Of a stretch of DNA of 33,871 nucleotides, positions 1 through 8,237 are shown piece after piece; within the stretch, counting starts at the first letter, position 1, and each line of letters begins with the position of its first letter. The position numbers and the translations under genes are program-made. Origin of the DNA: Olivibacter sitiensis DSM 17696 (GTDB taxonomy: Bacteria; Bacteroidota; Bacteroidia; Sphingobacteriales; Sphingobacteriaceae); assembly GCF_000427965.1 (NCBI RefSeq), contig NZ_ATZA01000051.1:1-33871 (forward strand). The letters are read 5' to 3'. The notes below the pieces were generated by a model, which saw only the letters and a program-made list of their open reading frames with translations, was not told where the DNA came from and did not search any database.

Positions 1-246
1 AGTCCAGGAGAACGCAATCCGATCGAAGGAAAGTTTGGTCAAGCAAAGACTGGTTACGGAATGAATCTCATTTTAGCTCGTCTAGCAAGAACCAGCGAAG
101 CTTGGATTAGCTGCATCGTATTGGTGCTTAACTTGGTCAAATTGGCCGAGCTAGCACTTTATTGCATTATCAATATAGTAATCAAATATGTGGTAGATCT
201 GCGCAAAGATTACAACCTCATACCCCAATACTCAAAAATCTGCTGA
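1..246 (+). CDS. IS5/IS1182-type transposase, C-terminal end (partial)
   Basis: The reading frame is open from base 1 to a TGA at 244-246, so the gene starts outside the window. The first residues read RNPIEGKFGQAKTGYG, followed by LILARLARTSEAWI and a hydrophobic stretch with the pattern LVLNLVKL. This is the usual C-terminal block of IS5/IS1182-family DDE transposases, where the Glu of the IEGKFG segment is normally the last acidic catalytic residue (family knowledge). The internal ATG at 61 is not a real start. The stop codon lies inside the inverted repeat that probably marks the IS end. The element would catalyse its own cut-and-paste movement. Whether it is complete cannot be judged from here. 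Confidence 0.8.
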   Translation, partial: SPGERNPIEGKFGQAKTGYGMNLILARLARTSEAWISCIVLVLNLVKLAELALYCIINIVIKYVVDLRKDYNLIPQYSKIC

Positions 247-275
247 AAAAATCATTGAGTTTTTCAGCAGACCCT
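240..275. repeat. Hairpin and probable right end of the IS5-type element
   Basis: An 11-bp perfect inverted repeat (CTGCTGAAAAA at 240-250 and TTTTTCAGCAG at 260-270) surrounds a 9-nt loop. It overlaps the transposase stop codon. The outward end continues TTTTTCAGCAGACCCT up to about 275, which looks like a terminal inverted repeat (inference; the left end is not in the window). It could also end transcription of the transposase gene. It directly abuts the stop codon of the M14 peptidase. Confidence 0.6.
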
Positions 276-2937
276 ATTTATATAAGGTGTTAAATACCAG
301 TTTAAAAGTGCTATGCGATTGTCCTCTAAAAGTGATTTCCGGCCCAAAAGCGTAAAGCGTACCTTTACCTACGCTTGCTTCAAAAGCTGCCACCTTATCT
401 TTCAAAAGCTGTTGTCCCCAAGCCCATCCACTTCTAAGTGATTTGTCACTGTCGAACCACATCAAAGGCCTCACTTGTTGCTTGTCTCCATTTAAAATGA
501 AAACAGGATTATTGCTAAAGACAATATCGGCCCTTTCGTTCATTCCAGACGTTGCCACTGTTGAATTGTCTACCTGTACGTTCAGGATACTTCCAGGTAT
601 ATAGAACTTGTCATTGGGCAATGGTTTGCCGTTTTCTTCCAATGCATTTTCTACAGGTAAACCAAGGTGATAGGCAAGATCTGTAGCGCTACCCAAAGCC
701 ATTATTTGTCCGCCACTTTCTAAAAACAGCTTTAGCTGTGGTATGGATGTCTCCTTGGTGACAGTGCCCAGCATGTGCCGATATTCTTCTGGAATACTTA
801 GCGAATCTGGTTGTCTTCCCATTCCCATGCGATTCTCGGTTGCATTGATAGGGGGGATGCCTGCTTTTACAAAAAGGATGATGTCATATTTCGTTGCTAG
901 GTTTCCCTTGTCGATATCTTTTGGATAGATAACTTCATATGGATAGTGATATTGTTCCAGTATCCATCTCATCCATCCAGACGGAATACCCCCTCCATAT
1001 TGGTCATACAGTGCAATCCTCTTCAGGCCAATACGTTTTGCTTGGCTTGGCTTCTTGTCTACAGCAGTTACTTTTACGCCTAGACTATCATTGGAGGTGC
1101 CCAATTTGGATCTTGATTTAGCTTCTACATAAAACGATCCTACGGGGAAACCCGCTTGAGCTTCAGCAAGACGGAATACATTGACACCCTGCCGCAATAG
1201 ATCGTTTGCCAAGGTGAAACCGTTGTTGATCTGACTGCTCCATACATAGCCTCCCTTGGAAAGAGGAACCTCTTGTTTGATGGGTGTTTGATCTTCGCCG
1301 TAAGCGATCGCTTCGAATGGACCATCTACTACCCCCAGTGCCCTGTCAAAGTCAACACCCATTTGAAATGCCAATGTCCACCCTGCTGCGTCATATGGCC
1401 TCACGGGAGGACCACCTGGATACAGAAAATCATTGGGATGGTCTTGCGGCTCGAACATATCCAGCACATGCGGACGAAATGCCTGATTTGTCCGTACGAT
1501 ATAGGAATCTTTTGGATATTTCTTACCATCATAAACGAAATCGGCTGTTGCTCGCTCCACTTTGATGCCTGAACGCAAGAGAGCATTGATAAATTTGACC
1601 GCCGTAGGGAAGTCTTGTTGATCTGATGGTACGATATAGGCCCTAGCATCGCGGTGAGCAGGATTCTCGTATACCTGTTCGTATTGCGTACGATTGGGGC
1701 GTTCTTTTTGGGCCAATGTCACTAGTGAGTCCCTGTATTTGGGCAACAGCGTCCAATTGTCCCGATTTCCACGCTCTATGGCATTTTTTCCCATCAGATA
1801 AATGTTGTAGAGCAGCTCGTCCCCATGCCTACTTGCATAGTCCAGGATGGCGTAGTTCAAGGAAAGGGAATAGTCGATGGACTGCCTAAAATGCCATTTT
1901 TGTGGCTTAATGGGATTGGGTGTAGCATTGTCCGGAATCAGTCTATCAGGAACAATGGGGATTTCCATTGGCGTAGGGTTTCCAATGATTTCGGTGAGGA
2001 TACCAATCATATTGTGGAAATAGGGCGTAGTGCGTAGTCCACCGTTCCACCAGGTGGAGTAGACCGACCCTTTTAATCGTGTATAGCCAGGCTTCTCCTC
2101 GGCATTGAGCCTGTTGATCATGGCAGCGCTTACGCCGTCTATGCCAGTGATGACCAAAGGGTCATAGACCTGATTGAACGGATCGCGATAGGGGGGGCCT
2201 GCCACTACTGTTCCCGCAGGACCTGTCTGGTGATGATTGTATATGATCTGGGGCATCCACTCGATGTACTGTTGCCTAGAGATATGGATGCTTTCCTTCA
2301 TGTTGTTCATGTAAAAATCCCTATTATTGTCGTGGCCGATATATTTCTGATAGAGTCTGGGAATGTCCATAGCTCTTTTTAACGTATCTGGCCGCATCAT
2401 ATACCAATTGGACATTAACTCTTGTCCATCGGGATTAACTTGAGAAAGCAGGATTACTACGTTGTCCAAGATACGTAAGGTCTCGTCGTCTTGCCGACTT
2501 GCCAACTGATAAAAAGTTTCTATGAGTTGATGAGCACCAACGGTTTCGTTGGCATGTAGACCGCCATCTATCCATACCACCGGCTTGCCCTCCAGGGATA
2601 ATTTTTTGGCTTCTTGAGGACTTATGCCTTCAGCTCTGGTAAGTTGCTGCGAAATGTTTTTCAGCTTGGAGAGCTGAGCGATGTTTTTGGGAGCAGAGAC
2701 CACCATGACATATTGTGTTCTGCCTTCCTCTGTTTTGCCTATCTCCGTCAGCAATACCCTATCGGACTGATCGGCAATTTTCTTAAAATAGGCCTCCGTC
2801 TGTGTATAGTTTGCCAATTGATAATCGTCACCAATAGTGAAACCGAAATGTTCCTTGGGCGTAGTTATGCTTGTTTGAGCAAGAAGGCCATTAGGAGAGA
2901 TAATGAGAAATAGGAGGAGAAGGTAAATACTACGCAT
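274..2937 (-). CDS. Secreted M14-family zinc carboxypeptidase
   Basis: The 887-residue protein begins with a signal peptide (MRSIYLLLLFLIIS, likely cleaved after LLAQ, residue 21). The M14 domain spans roughly residues 40-370. It shows the zinc motif HANE (H128, E131) in GGLHANETVG, the substrate-binding NNRD (N205, R206), a third zinc His in NHHQTG (H235 or H236), and the catalytic Glu in GILTEI (E315). The C-terminal half (about 640-887) resembles a glutamine-amidotransferase-like domain often attached to these large Bacteroidota M14 enzymes. It should hydrolyse peptides in the periplasm or outside the cell. The gene is single, divergent from the LytS/LytTR pair, with a TAnnTTTG box about 50 nt upstream. 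Its stop codon touches the IS end, so the last codon may be altered by the insertion. Confidence 0.88.
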   Translation of the reverse strand: MRSIYLLLLFLIISPNGLLAQTSITTPKEHFGFTIGDDYQLANYTQTEAYFKKIADQSDRVLLTEIGKTEEGRTQYVMVVSAPKNIAQLSKLKNISQQLTRAEGISPQEAKKLSLEGKPVVWIDGGLHANETVGAHQLIETFYQLASRQDDETLRILDNVVILLSQVNPDGQELMSNWYMMRPDTLKRAMDIPRLYQKYIGHDNNRDFYMNNMKESIHISRQQYIEWMPQIIYNHHQTGPAGTVVAGPPYRDPFNQVYDPLVITGIDGVSAAMINRLNAEEKPGYTRLKGSVYSTWWNGGLRTTPYFHNMIGILTEIIGNPTPMEIPIVPDRLIPDNATPNPIKPQKWHFRQSIDYSLSLNYAILDYASRHGDELLYNIYLMGKNAIERGNRDNWTLLPKYRDSLVTLAQKERPNRTQYEQVYENPAHRDARAYIVPSDQQDFPTAVKFINALLRSGIKVERATADFVYDGKKYPKDSYIVRTNQAFRPHVLDMFEPQDHPNDFLYPGGPPVRPYDAAGWTLAFQMGVDFDRALGVVDGPFEAIAYGEDQTPIKQEVPLSKGGYVWSSQINNGFTLANDLLRQGVNVFRLAEAQAGFPVGSFYVEAKSRSKLGTSNDSLGVKVTAVDKKPSQAKRIGLKRIALYDQYGGGIPSGWMRWILEQYHYPYEVIYPKDIDKGNLATKYDIILFVKAGIPPINATENRMGMGRQPDSLSIPEEYRHMLGTVTKETSIPQLKLFLESGGQIMALGSATDLAYHLGLPVENALEENGKPLPNDKFYIPGSILNVQVDNSTVATSGMNERADIVFSNNPVFILNGDKQQVRPLMWFDSDKSLRSGWAWGQQLLKDKVAAFEASVGKGTLYAFGPEITFRGQSHSTFKLVFNTLYK

Positions 2938-2989
2938 ATTTAAAATCCAGTTTTATTTTTAAAATAAATAGTTGAGAAAAGTAATGAAC

Positions 2990-2997
2990 CAAAAATA
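2990..2997 (-). promoter_or_regulatory. Candidate -7 box of the M14 gene
   Basis: On the minus strand the sequence reads TATTTTTG, an exact match to the Bacteroidota -7 consensus TAnnTTTG. It lies about 52 nt before the start codon. No convincing TTG at -33 was found, so support is limited to one box. Confidence 0.4.
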
Positions 2998-3123
2998 CTT
3001 GCTTTACTTGGCTTTATAAATCTATTTCTCATGTTGTTATGTATTATTTTTGTTGCTCTTGCGAAAAAAAGTGCAAAGAACTCTTTGCAGTTGTCTGTAT
3101 AAGGAATTTTTATCCATTTCACC

Positions 3124-3131
3124 TATCTTTG
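3124..3131 (+). promoter_or_regulatory. Candidate -7 box of the histidine kinase operon, very close to the ATG
   Basis: TATCTTTG matches TAnnTTTG exactly but ends only 9 nt before the ATG at 3141. If it is used, the transcript would have a leader of only a few nucleotides. No clear -33 TTG was seen at the usual distance. Confidence 0.35.
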
Positions 3132-3140
3132 TAGGCTATC

Positions 3141-3884
3141 ATGAAGGGAACTTTGCCGTTTTTTGTTCTTGTTTTGGGGGTGTTGCTTTTCGTGGCATTG
3201 GCTCTTCTTATATTTCTTTGGAGGCAGTTTAGCCAATTGAAGCATGATAAGCAGCACTTACAGGCTAAGTATAAGGAGCTAGAGCAAAAAACGACCGGCC
3301 TGGATGCAGACCAATTACGATATAAGCTCAATCCCCATTTGTTTCGAAATGCCTTAAATGCCATACAATCGCATGCCTATCAAAGCTATTATGCACTTGA
3401 CAAGCTTTCCAATGTACTGGATTATATCTTATATGACAGTGATAACAGGATGGTAAGCCTGGCCGAAGAGATCAATTTTGCAAAGAGCTTGGTGGAGATC
3501 AATAAGCTAAAGACGAGCCCGCTTTTTGATATTCGGTTCAAGAATAAAATCAGGGAGGACGAGACGATTTATCATGAAATGATGATCGCTCCGTTTTCCT
3601 GTGCCAATCCTATAGAGAATGCCTTTAAGCATGCCGATATTCAAAGTGACGATGCCTTTATAAGTATTGTTTTTTCCATCGAAGACGATAATTGGTTTCA
3701 GTTGTATGTGGCCAACAAGATACCAAGGGGCAAGAAAGAGCAAAAAAATAAGGGAGGACTTGGAAATGTCATGTTCAAAAACAGGCTGAAAGCCATTTAT
3801 GGCATTGATGGCTTTTCCCTGATCGAGACTATAAATAATGAAGTATATATTTCGCAGTTGAAAATAAAGCTGGATAAGCCATGA
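3141..3884 (+). CDS. LytS-type sensor histidine kinase without a sensor domain
   Basis: The protein has 247 residues and one N-terminal membrane segment (about 5-27). A short coiled linker follows (about 30-52), then a His_kinase domain with LNPHLFRNALNAIQ; H66 is the likely phosphorylated residue. The ATP-binding part shows NPIENAFKH (156-164) and GGLGN (205-209), variants of the usual VENAIKHG and GIGLxN. It lacks the multi-helix or periplasmic sensor regions typical of larger members, so it probably senses through its membrane helix or a partner (inference). It overlaps the response regulator by 4 nt (ATGA), so the two are translationally coupled. The pair is a standard LytS/LytTR two-component system of Bacteroidota. 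Confidence 0.9.
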   Translation: MKGTLPFFVLVLGVLLFVALALLIFLWRQFSQLKHDKQHLQAKYKELEQKTTGLDADQLRYKLNPHLFRNALNAIQSHAYQSYYALDKLSNVLDYILYDSDNRMVSLAEEINFAKSLVEINKLKTSPLFDIRFKNKIREDETIYHEMMIAPFSCANPIENAFKHADIQSDDAFISIVFSIEDDNWFQLYVANKIPRGKKEQKNKGGLGNVMFKNRLKAIYGIDGFSLIETINNEVYISQLKIKLDKP

Positions 3885-4585
3885 CGTTGAGGTGCATATT
3901 ATTGGACGATGAGCTGCCTGGGCTTCGCTATCTGCGCAGTATATGCGAGCAATTTACCGACGTGGAAGTCGTAAGGGCTTTTGACGACCCACAAAAATTC
4001 CTGTTGCAGGAAGCAGATCTAGACTACGACACCTGCATCATGGACATACAAATGCCTTTGGTAAATGGTGTGGAAGTAGCGTCCCGATTGAATAACAAAG
4101 CGATTATATTCGTTACCGCTTACAAAGAATATGCTGCGAATGCCTTTGATCTGGAAGCTGTTGACTATATCGTTAAGCCCATTCAGCCTATGCGTCTAAG
4201 AAAAGCCATAGATAAAGTCGTCAAGGTATTGGAAGCGAAAAAGGACAAGGGAGGTTTTGCTCAGCTAAATAGCAACCGCGGAAAAATCCTGCTTTACTTT
4301 TACCAGATTGCCTTTATCTCCGTTTCGGAAAGTGATAAGAGAGATAAGCAGGTTGTCCTTGATGATGATGAAGTCGTGTTGAAAAATATTTCCTTTGATC
4401 AACTGCTGCAGTTATTACCCGCAAATGAATTTTTGAGAATCAATAGGCAAACAATCATTGCCAAACGCATCGTACTGTCCTATACACATGATTCAGTATT
4501 GACCAAACGGAAAGACATTCATGGGAAGCACCTTGGCTTTCAACTGTCGGAGAATTATAGGAAAGCCTTTCTGGAAAATCTGTAA
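3881..4585 (+). CDS. LytTR-family response regulator
   Basis: The 234-residue protein has an N-terminal receiver domain (about 1-120) with the acidic pair D9/D10, the phosphoacceptor D55 in CIMDIQMP, T79 in FVTAY, and K99 in DYIVKP. The C-terminal LytTR DNA-binding domain (about 130-230) contains KNISFDQLLQLLP and FLRINRQTIIAKR. It should be phosphorylated by the preceding kinase and bind pairs of direct repeats on DNA. Such a pair, with a 21-bp pitch, lies just downstream in front of the antiporter gene, which is therefore a plausible target. Confidence 0.92.
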   Translation: MTLRCILLDDELPGLRYLRSICEQFTDVEVVRAFDDPQKFLLQEADLDYDTCIMDIQMPLVNGVEVASRLNNKAIIFVTAYKEYAANAFDLEAVDYIVKPIQPMRLRKAIDKVVKVLEAKKDKGGFAQLNSNRGKILLYFYQIAFISVSESDKRDKQVVLDDDEVVLKNISFDQLLQLLPANEFLRINRQTIIAKRIVLSYTHDSVLTKRKDIHGKHLGFQLSENYRKAFLENL

Positions 4586-4589
4586 CCAA

Positions 4590-4622
4590 CCTTCATTACA
4601 ATTTTTCCCCCCTTTATTACAA
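4590..4622 (+). promoter_or_regulatory. Direct repeat with 21-bp pitch, candidate LytTR operator
   Basis: CCTTCATTACAA (4590-4601) and CCTTTATTACAA (4611-4622) match at 11 of 12 positions and start exactly 21 bp apart, which is two helical turns. LytTR regulators are known to bind two direct repeats with this spacing. The site lies between the regulator's stop codon and the antiporter start. Confidence 0.5.
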
Positions 4623-4693
4623 AATATGTCCTAGCTTATTTTTTATTGTTAGTCTTTCACTAAATTCGCTTCGCACAAAAGAGCAAAGTCTGA

Positions 4694-6964
4694 ATGAAGC
4701 GATTTAAAGAACTCATATTTTACATACTTACCATAGGCGGACTTTCCGTCTTCATTTATTTCTTAATTCATCAAGGAAGTGCTTTGGAGGCGGGGAAATC
4801 CATCCCCTCAAGTCAAGGCGATGGCGTGAATGCCTTTGATCACTTTGTTGAATCTTTGCAAGAAAACCTTTCGTATCCTTTGGCTATCCTGCTGCTGCAA
4901 ATTATCACCATTATTCTTGTAGCGCGTTGTTTTGGTTATGTGTGTCGCAAGATTGGCCAGCCAAGTGTTATTGGAGAGATATTGGCCGGGATTGTTTTGG
5001 GACCGTCCCTGTTAGGGGCGTATTTTCCTGAATTTTCCACTTTCCTTTTTCCCGCCAGCTCGTTGGGCAATTTGGGGGTGATGAGCCAGATAGGCCTTAT
5101 TCTTTTCATGTTTGTAGTCGGTATGGAACTGGATTTGGGTATCTTGAAGAACAAGGCCCATGAGGCCGTTGTGGTAAGCCATGCCAGCATTATATTCCCT
5201 TTTGCACTAGGGGTGGTACTTGCTTATTTTATCTACGAGCAGACAGCACCAGAGCAAGTCAATTTTATTTCCTATGCGCTTTTCATTGGTATATCGATGA
5301 GTATTACGGCTTTTCCCGTATTGGCACGCATCGTTCAGGAAAGAGGACTTTCCAAAACCAAACTGGGAGCGATGGCCATTACCTGCGCTGCGGCAGACGA
5401 TATTACCGCATGGTGTATACTGGCAGCGGTAATAGCTATTGTAAAGGCGGGTTCCCTAGCTAGCGCCATATACACTATCATGCTATCTGTGCTTTACGTT
5501 GTGGCCATGCTCAAACTGGTAAGGCCATTCTTGCGAAGAATAGGGGATCTATATTCCAGTAAGGAAAGCCTTAGCAAGCCCATTGTCGGTATATTCTTCG
5601 TAACGCTGTTGATCTCTGCTTGGAGTACCGAAGTGATCGGTATACACGCACTGTTCGGTGCTTTTATGGCTGGGGTAATTATGCCGGCAAATGTCAATTT
5701 CAGGAATATTTTTATAGAAAAAGTAGAGGATCTCGCGCTGGTGTTACTATTACCACTGTTTTTTGTCTTCACGGGACTTCGTACACAAATAGGCTTGCTG
5801 AACGAACCCGGCCTTTGGGGTCTGTGCTTTGTTTTCATAGCTGTGGCCGTGGTAGGCAAATTTGTAGGTAGCGCCATAGCGGCACGTTTTGTAGGTCAGG
5901 ATTGGAAAGGCAGCCTCACCATAGGCGCCTTGATGAATACCCGGGGACTCATGGAACTGGTGGCCCTCAATATTGGTTATGACCTTGGCGTACTATCGCC
6001 AGAGGTATTTGCCATGCTAGTGCTTATGGCATTGGTAACCACTTTCATGACGGGACCAGCCCTGGATTTGATCGACAAACTATTTAAGGCGGATGATGAC
6101 TTACTAGCACCAAAGCTGGAAATAGACAAATACAACATACTCATTGCTTTTGGAAATCCTATAAGCGGGCAAAAGCTGGTGAGATTGGCCAATGGCTTGA
6201 CTAACAAGACCAAAGAAAACGTCAGTCTTACAGCCCTGCATCTTTCTCCTGCTAATGAGTTGAATCAGTTTAATGCTTTTGAATATGAGCGGGATAGTTT
6301 TGCCCCCATTCAATTTGAAGCCGATAGATTGGGACAAAAAGTGGTCGCTCTATTCAAACCTAGCCAAAATATCGATGAAGATATCATTGAAATTGCCAAT
6401 AAGGGTGAATTTGATCTTCTTCTTATAGGTATTGGCCGTTCTGTATTTGAAGGTACTTTTTTGGGTAAAATATTGGGTTTCACTACCAAAGTGGTCAATC
6501 CAGAACGACTTTACGAAAGTATAAAAGGCCGAAATGCCTTGTTTACCTTAGGGATATTCGATGAGAGAACAAAACACATCCTTCGCAATACGAAGATACC
6601 TACGGGTATATTTATTGACAAAAACATGGATGTCATAAGGCAGGTTGTTGTCCCAATTTTTTCGTTGAGCGATAGTTTTCTGCTGATATATATCCAAAAG
6701 CTGATCCATAATGGAGGTGTGAAGATCACATTGATGGACCTATCGGGAACTATCAGGCAGAACGTCGAATTTAAGGAAGCGATTAGGTCTATTGAACTGG
6801 TTGCTCCAGAGCAATTGATGCTCGTTCATGAAAACAAAATGGACAAGTCTTTCTTGCAACAGTATGATTTAATGCTGATTAGCTTAGATAGTTGGAAGAA
6901 AGTGGTAGAGTCTAGAAGCATTTGGCTGGCGGATACGCCGTCTGTCCTTATCGTAAAACCATAG
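4694..6964 (+). CDS. CPA2-type cation/H+ antiporter with cytoplasmic C-terminal region
   Basis: This 756-residue membrane protein has an N-terminal helix (about 8-26), then an Na+/H+ exchanger domain of roughly 12 helices (about 60-465). It carries the family segment GQPSVIGEILAGIVLGPSLLG (88-108, shown here in part of its length) and an acidic pair in AAADDITAW (D235, D236) at the expected ion-binding place. The last 290 residues are soluble and look like two UspA-like halves, as in Bacteroidota antiporters of this size. It would exchange Na+ or K+ for H+ across the inner membrane. A LytTR-type direct repeat precedes it. The exact ion cannot be told from sequence. Confidence 0.9.
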   Translation: MKRFKELIFYILTIGGLSVFIYFLIHQGSALEAGKSIPSSQGDGVNAFDHFVESLQENLSYPLAILLLQIITIILVARCFGYVCRKIGQPSVIGEILAGIVLGPSLLGAYFPEFSTFLFPASSLGNLGVMSQIGLILFMFVVGMELDLGILKNKAHEAVVVSHASIIFPFALGVVLAYFIYEQTAPEQVNFISYALFIGISMSITAFPVLARIVQERGLSKTKLGAMAITCAAADDITAWCILAAVIAIVKAGSLASAIYTIMLSVLYVVAMLKLVRPFLRRIGDLYSSKESLSKPIVGIFFVTLLISAWSTEVIGIHALFGAFMAGVIMPANVNFRNIFIEKVEDLALVLLLPLFFVFTGLRTQIGLLNEPGLWGLCFVFIAVAVVGKFVGSAIAARFVGQDWKGSLTIGALMNTRGLMELVALNIGYDLGVLSPEVFAMLVLMALVTTFMTGPALDLIDKLFKADDDLLAPKLEIDKYNILIAFGNPISGQKLVRLANGLTNKTKENVSLTALHLSPANELNQFNAFEYERDSFAPIQFEADRLGQKVVALFKPSQNIDEDIIEIANKGEFDLLLIGIGRSVFEGTFLGKILGFTTKVVNPERLYESIKGRNALFTLGIFDERTKHILRNTKIPTGIFIDKNMDVIRQVVVPIFSLSDSFLLIYIQKLIHNGGVKITLMDLSGTIRQNVEFKEAIRSIELVAPEQLMLVHENKMDKSFLQQYDLMLISLDSWKKVVESRSIWLADTPSVLIVKP

Positions 6965-7014
6965 AAACAGAAACGATCAAACATCATCAATTCTTTAACT
7001 GCAAATATTTTGAT

Positions 7015-7233
7015 ATGGAAACCTTAAAATTTAGAACGGACTTTTATTCTTCTGAATCGTTAGGAGAATTGCTCAAGATTATGAACACCATCAATGGTAT
7101 AGTGGAATGGAAGATAGACTTTGATTCGATATATAAGCTCCTGATAGTAAAAGGCAAGAATTTAAATGCTTTCGGGATCAAGAAGGCTATAGAAGGAGTG
7201 GGGCACAGTGCCGTACGGATGTACGAGGAATAA
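7015..7233 (+). CDS. Small protein with HMA-like fold lacking the metal-binding CxxC
   Basis: The ATG at 7015 is preferred. An in-frame ATG at 6922 would lie inside the antiporter gene, and 7015 follows its stop by about 50 nt. The product has 72 residues. Its pattern (METLKFRT, then LLKIMNTINGIVEW, then LLIVKG, then AIEGVGHSA) follows the beta-alpha-beta-beta-alpha-beta outline of heavy-metal-associated domains, but it contains no cysteine, so it cannot bind Cu(I) in the usual way. It may be co-transcribed with the antiporter. The function is unknown. The HMA resemblance is my pattern reading and needs a profile search. Confidence 0.6.
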   Translation: METLKFRTDFYSSESLGELLKIMNTINGIVEWKIDFDSIYKLLIVKGKNLNAFGIKKAIEGVGHSAVRMYEE

Positions 7234-7245
7234 TTTAAACACAGC

Positions 7246-7305
7246 ACAGCACCTTAATGTAGACGGCTCAAAACTAGTTTTGAGCCGTCTACATTAAGGT
7301 GCTGT
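7246..7305. terminator. Perfect 60-bp palindrome without a loop, likely bidirectional terminator
   Basis: Bases 7246-7275 and 7276-7305 are exact reverse complements (30 bp per arm), with ACT|AGT at the centre. It lies between two convergent genes and contains the last codons and the stop (7289-7291) of the dienelactone hydrolase gene. It can act as a terminator in both directions. Such a long stem with no spacer is unusual. Confidence 0.75.
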
Positions 7306-8140
7306 TAAACAAATCTATGCTACGTTTCCAAGCCAATTTGGACGCTTGTTCGTCATAGCGCGCAGCCGAAGTCTCATTGTTGAAGGCATGGTTTACTCCT
7401 TCGTATATAAATAGTTGATAATCTATATGGTTACTATCCAAGGCTTCTTGAAAAGCGGGTATACCCACATTGATTCTTTCATCTAAACCCGCGTAGTGCA
7501 ACAAGAGCTTTGCCTTGATATGGGGGACATCTTCTTGCCTTGCCTGTCTGCCATAATAGGACACTGCTGCATTCAATCTAGGATCTTTGGTGGCAAGGTC
7601 ATTGGCTATTCCGCCACCCCAGCAAAAACCGATGCATCCTGTCTTGCCATTGCCGTAGGGCAATTGACGAAGATATTCCAAAGTATCCAAGTAGTTCGTG
7701 AGATTTATCTCGGGATCTAGTTTACCTATCAGCGTACGCGCTTCGTCCTGATCTTCAGGAGTACCGCCATAAGAAGAAAGGGCGTCAAGAGCGAGCGCTA
7801 TAAACCCTTCTATGGCCAGGCGTTTTGCTATATCCTTGATATGGGCATTCAATCCCCTGTTTTCATGAATGACCAGTACGCAACCATGCTTTCTGGTTTT
7901 TTTCGGTCTTGATAGAAAACCTGTTAAAGGGCCGTTGCTTGCATTGAACGTAATGTCCTCGTTAATGATATCCTCATTAGGTATTTCGGATGCGTGCGCA
8001 TAGTTGTTTTCCAACAAGGGTAATACCGACATGGCCACGGCCATGCTTCCTGTAAGGCTAACCAATTGTCTAATAAAGTCTTGCCTAGATAAAGGCTTGT
8101 GCGTATACTCGTCATAGAGTTTTATCAATTCCTTGTCCAT
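7289..8140 (-). CDS. Dienelactone hydrolase family protein
   Basis: The 283-residue alpha/beta hydrolase shows the full dienelactone-hydrolase triad: nucleophile C173 in GFCWGG, D220 in YAGLDERIN and H251 in GVNHAF. The family's conserved Glu is present in HENRG (E93). A hydrophobic N-terminal stretch (about 24-43) preceded by SRQDFIRQ resembles a Tat-type leader, but the second Arg of the twin pair is replaced by Gln. Export is therefore likely but the route is uncertain. Substrates of these enzymes are lactones or small esters; none can be named here. The gene lies downstream of the NDH-2-like gene on the same strand with a 97-nt gap holding an inverted repeat. Its 3' end is embedded in the 60-bp palindrome. 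Confidence 0.88.
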   Translation of the reverse strand: MDKELIKLYDEYTHKPLSRQDFIRQLVSLTGSMAVAMSVLPLLENNYAHASEIPNEDIINEDITFNASNGPLTGFLSRPKKTRKHGCVLVIHENRGLNAHIKDIAKRLAIEGFIALALDALSSYGGTPEDQDEARTLIGKLDPEINLTNYLDTLEYLRQLPYGNGKTGCIGFCWGGGIANDLATKDPRLNAAVSYYGRQARQEDVPHIKAKLLLHYAGLDERINVGIPAFQEALDSNHIDYQLFIYEGVNHAFNNETSAARYDEQASKLAWKRSIDLFNSTLM

Positions 8141-8168
8141 TTGCCAGTACTTTAAGGGCCACTATATT

Positions 8169-8194
8169 GGAAAACAATACCATAATTGTTTTCC
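8169..8194. repeat. Inverted repeat upstream of the dienelactone hydrolase gene
   Basis: GGAAAACAAT (8169-8178) and ATTGTTTTCC (8185-8194) are perfect 10-bp arms around a 6-nt loop, 28 nt before the hydrolase start. No T-run follows on either strand, so an operator or processing hairpin is as likely as a terminator. Confidence 0.5.
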
Positions 8195-8237
8195 TCATAT
8201 GTAAAGAACAAGGTTAGGTGCTATGTGTTTTTCGGGT

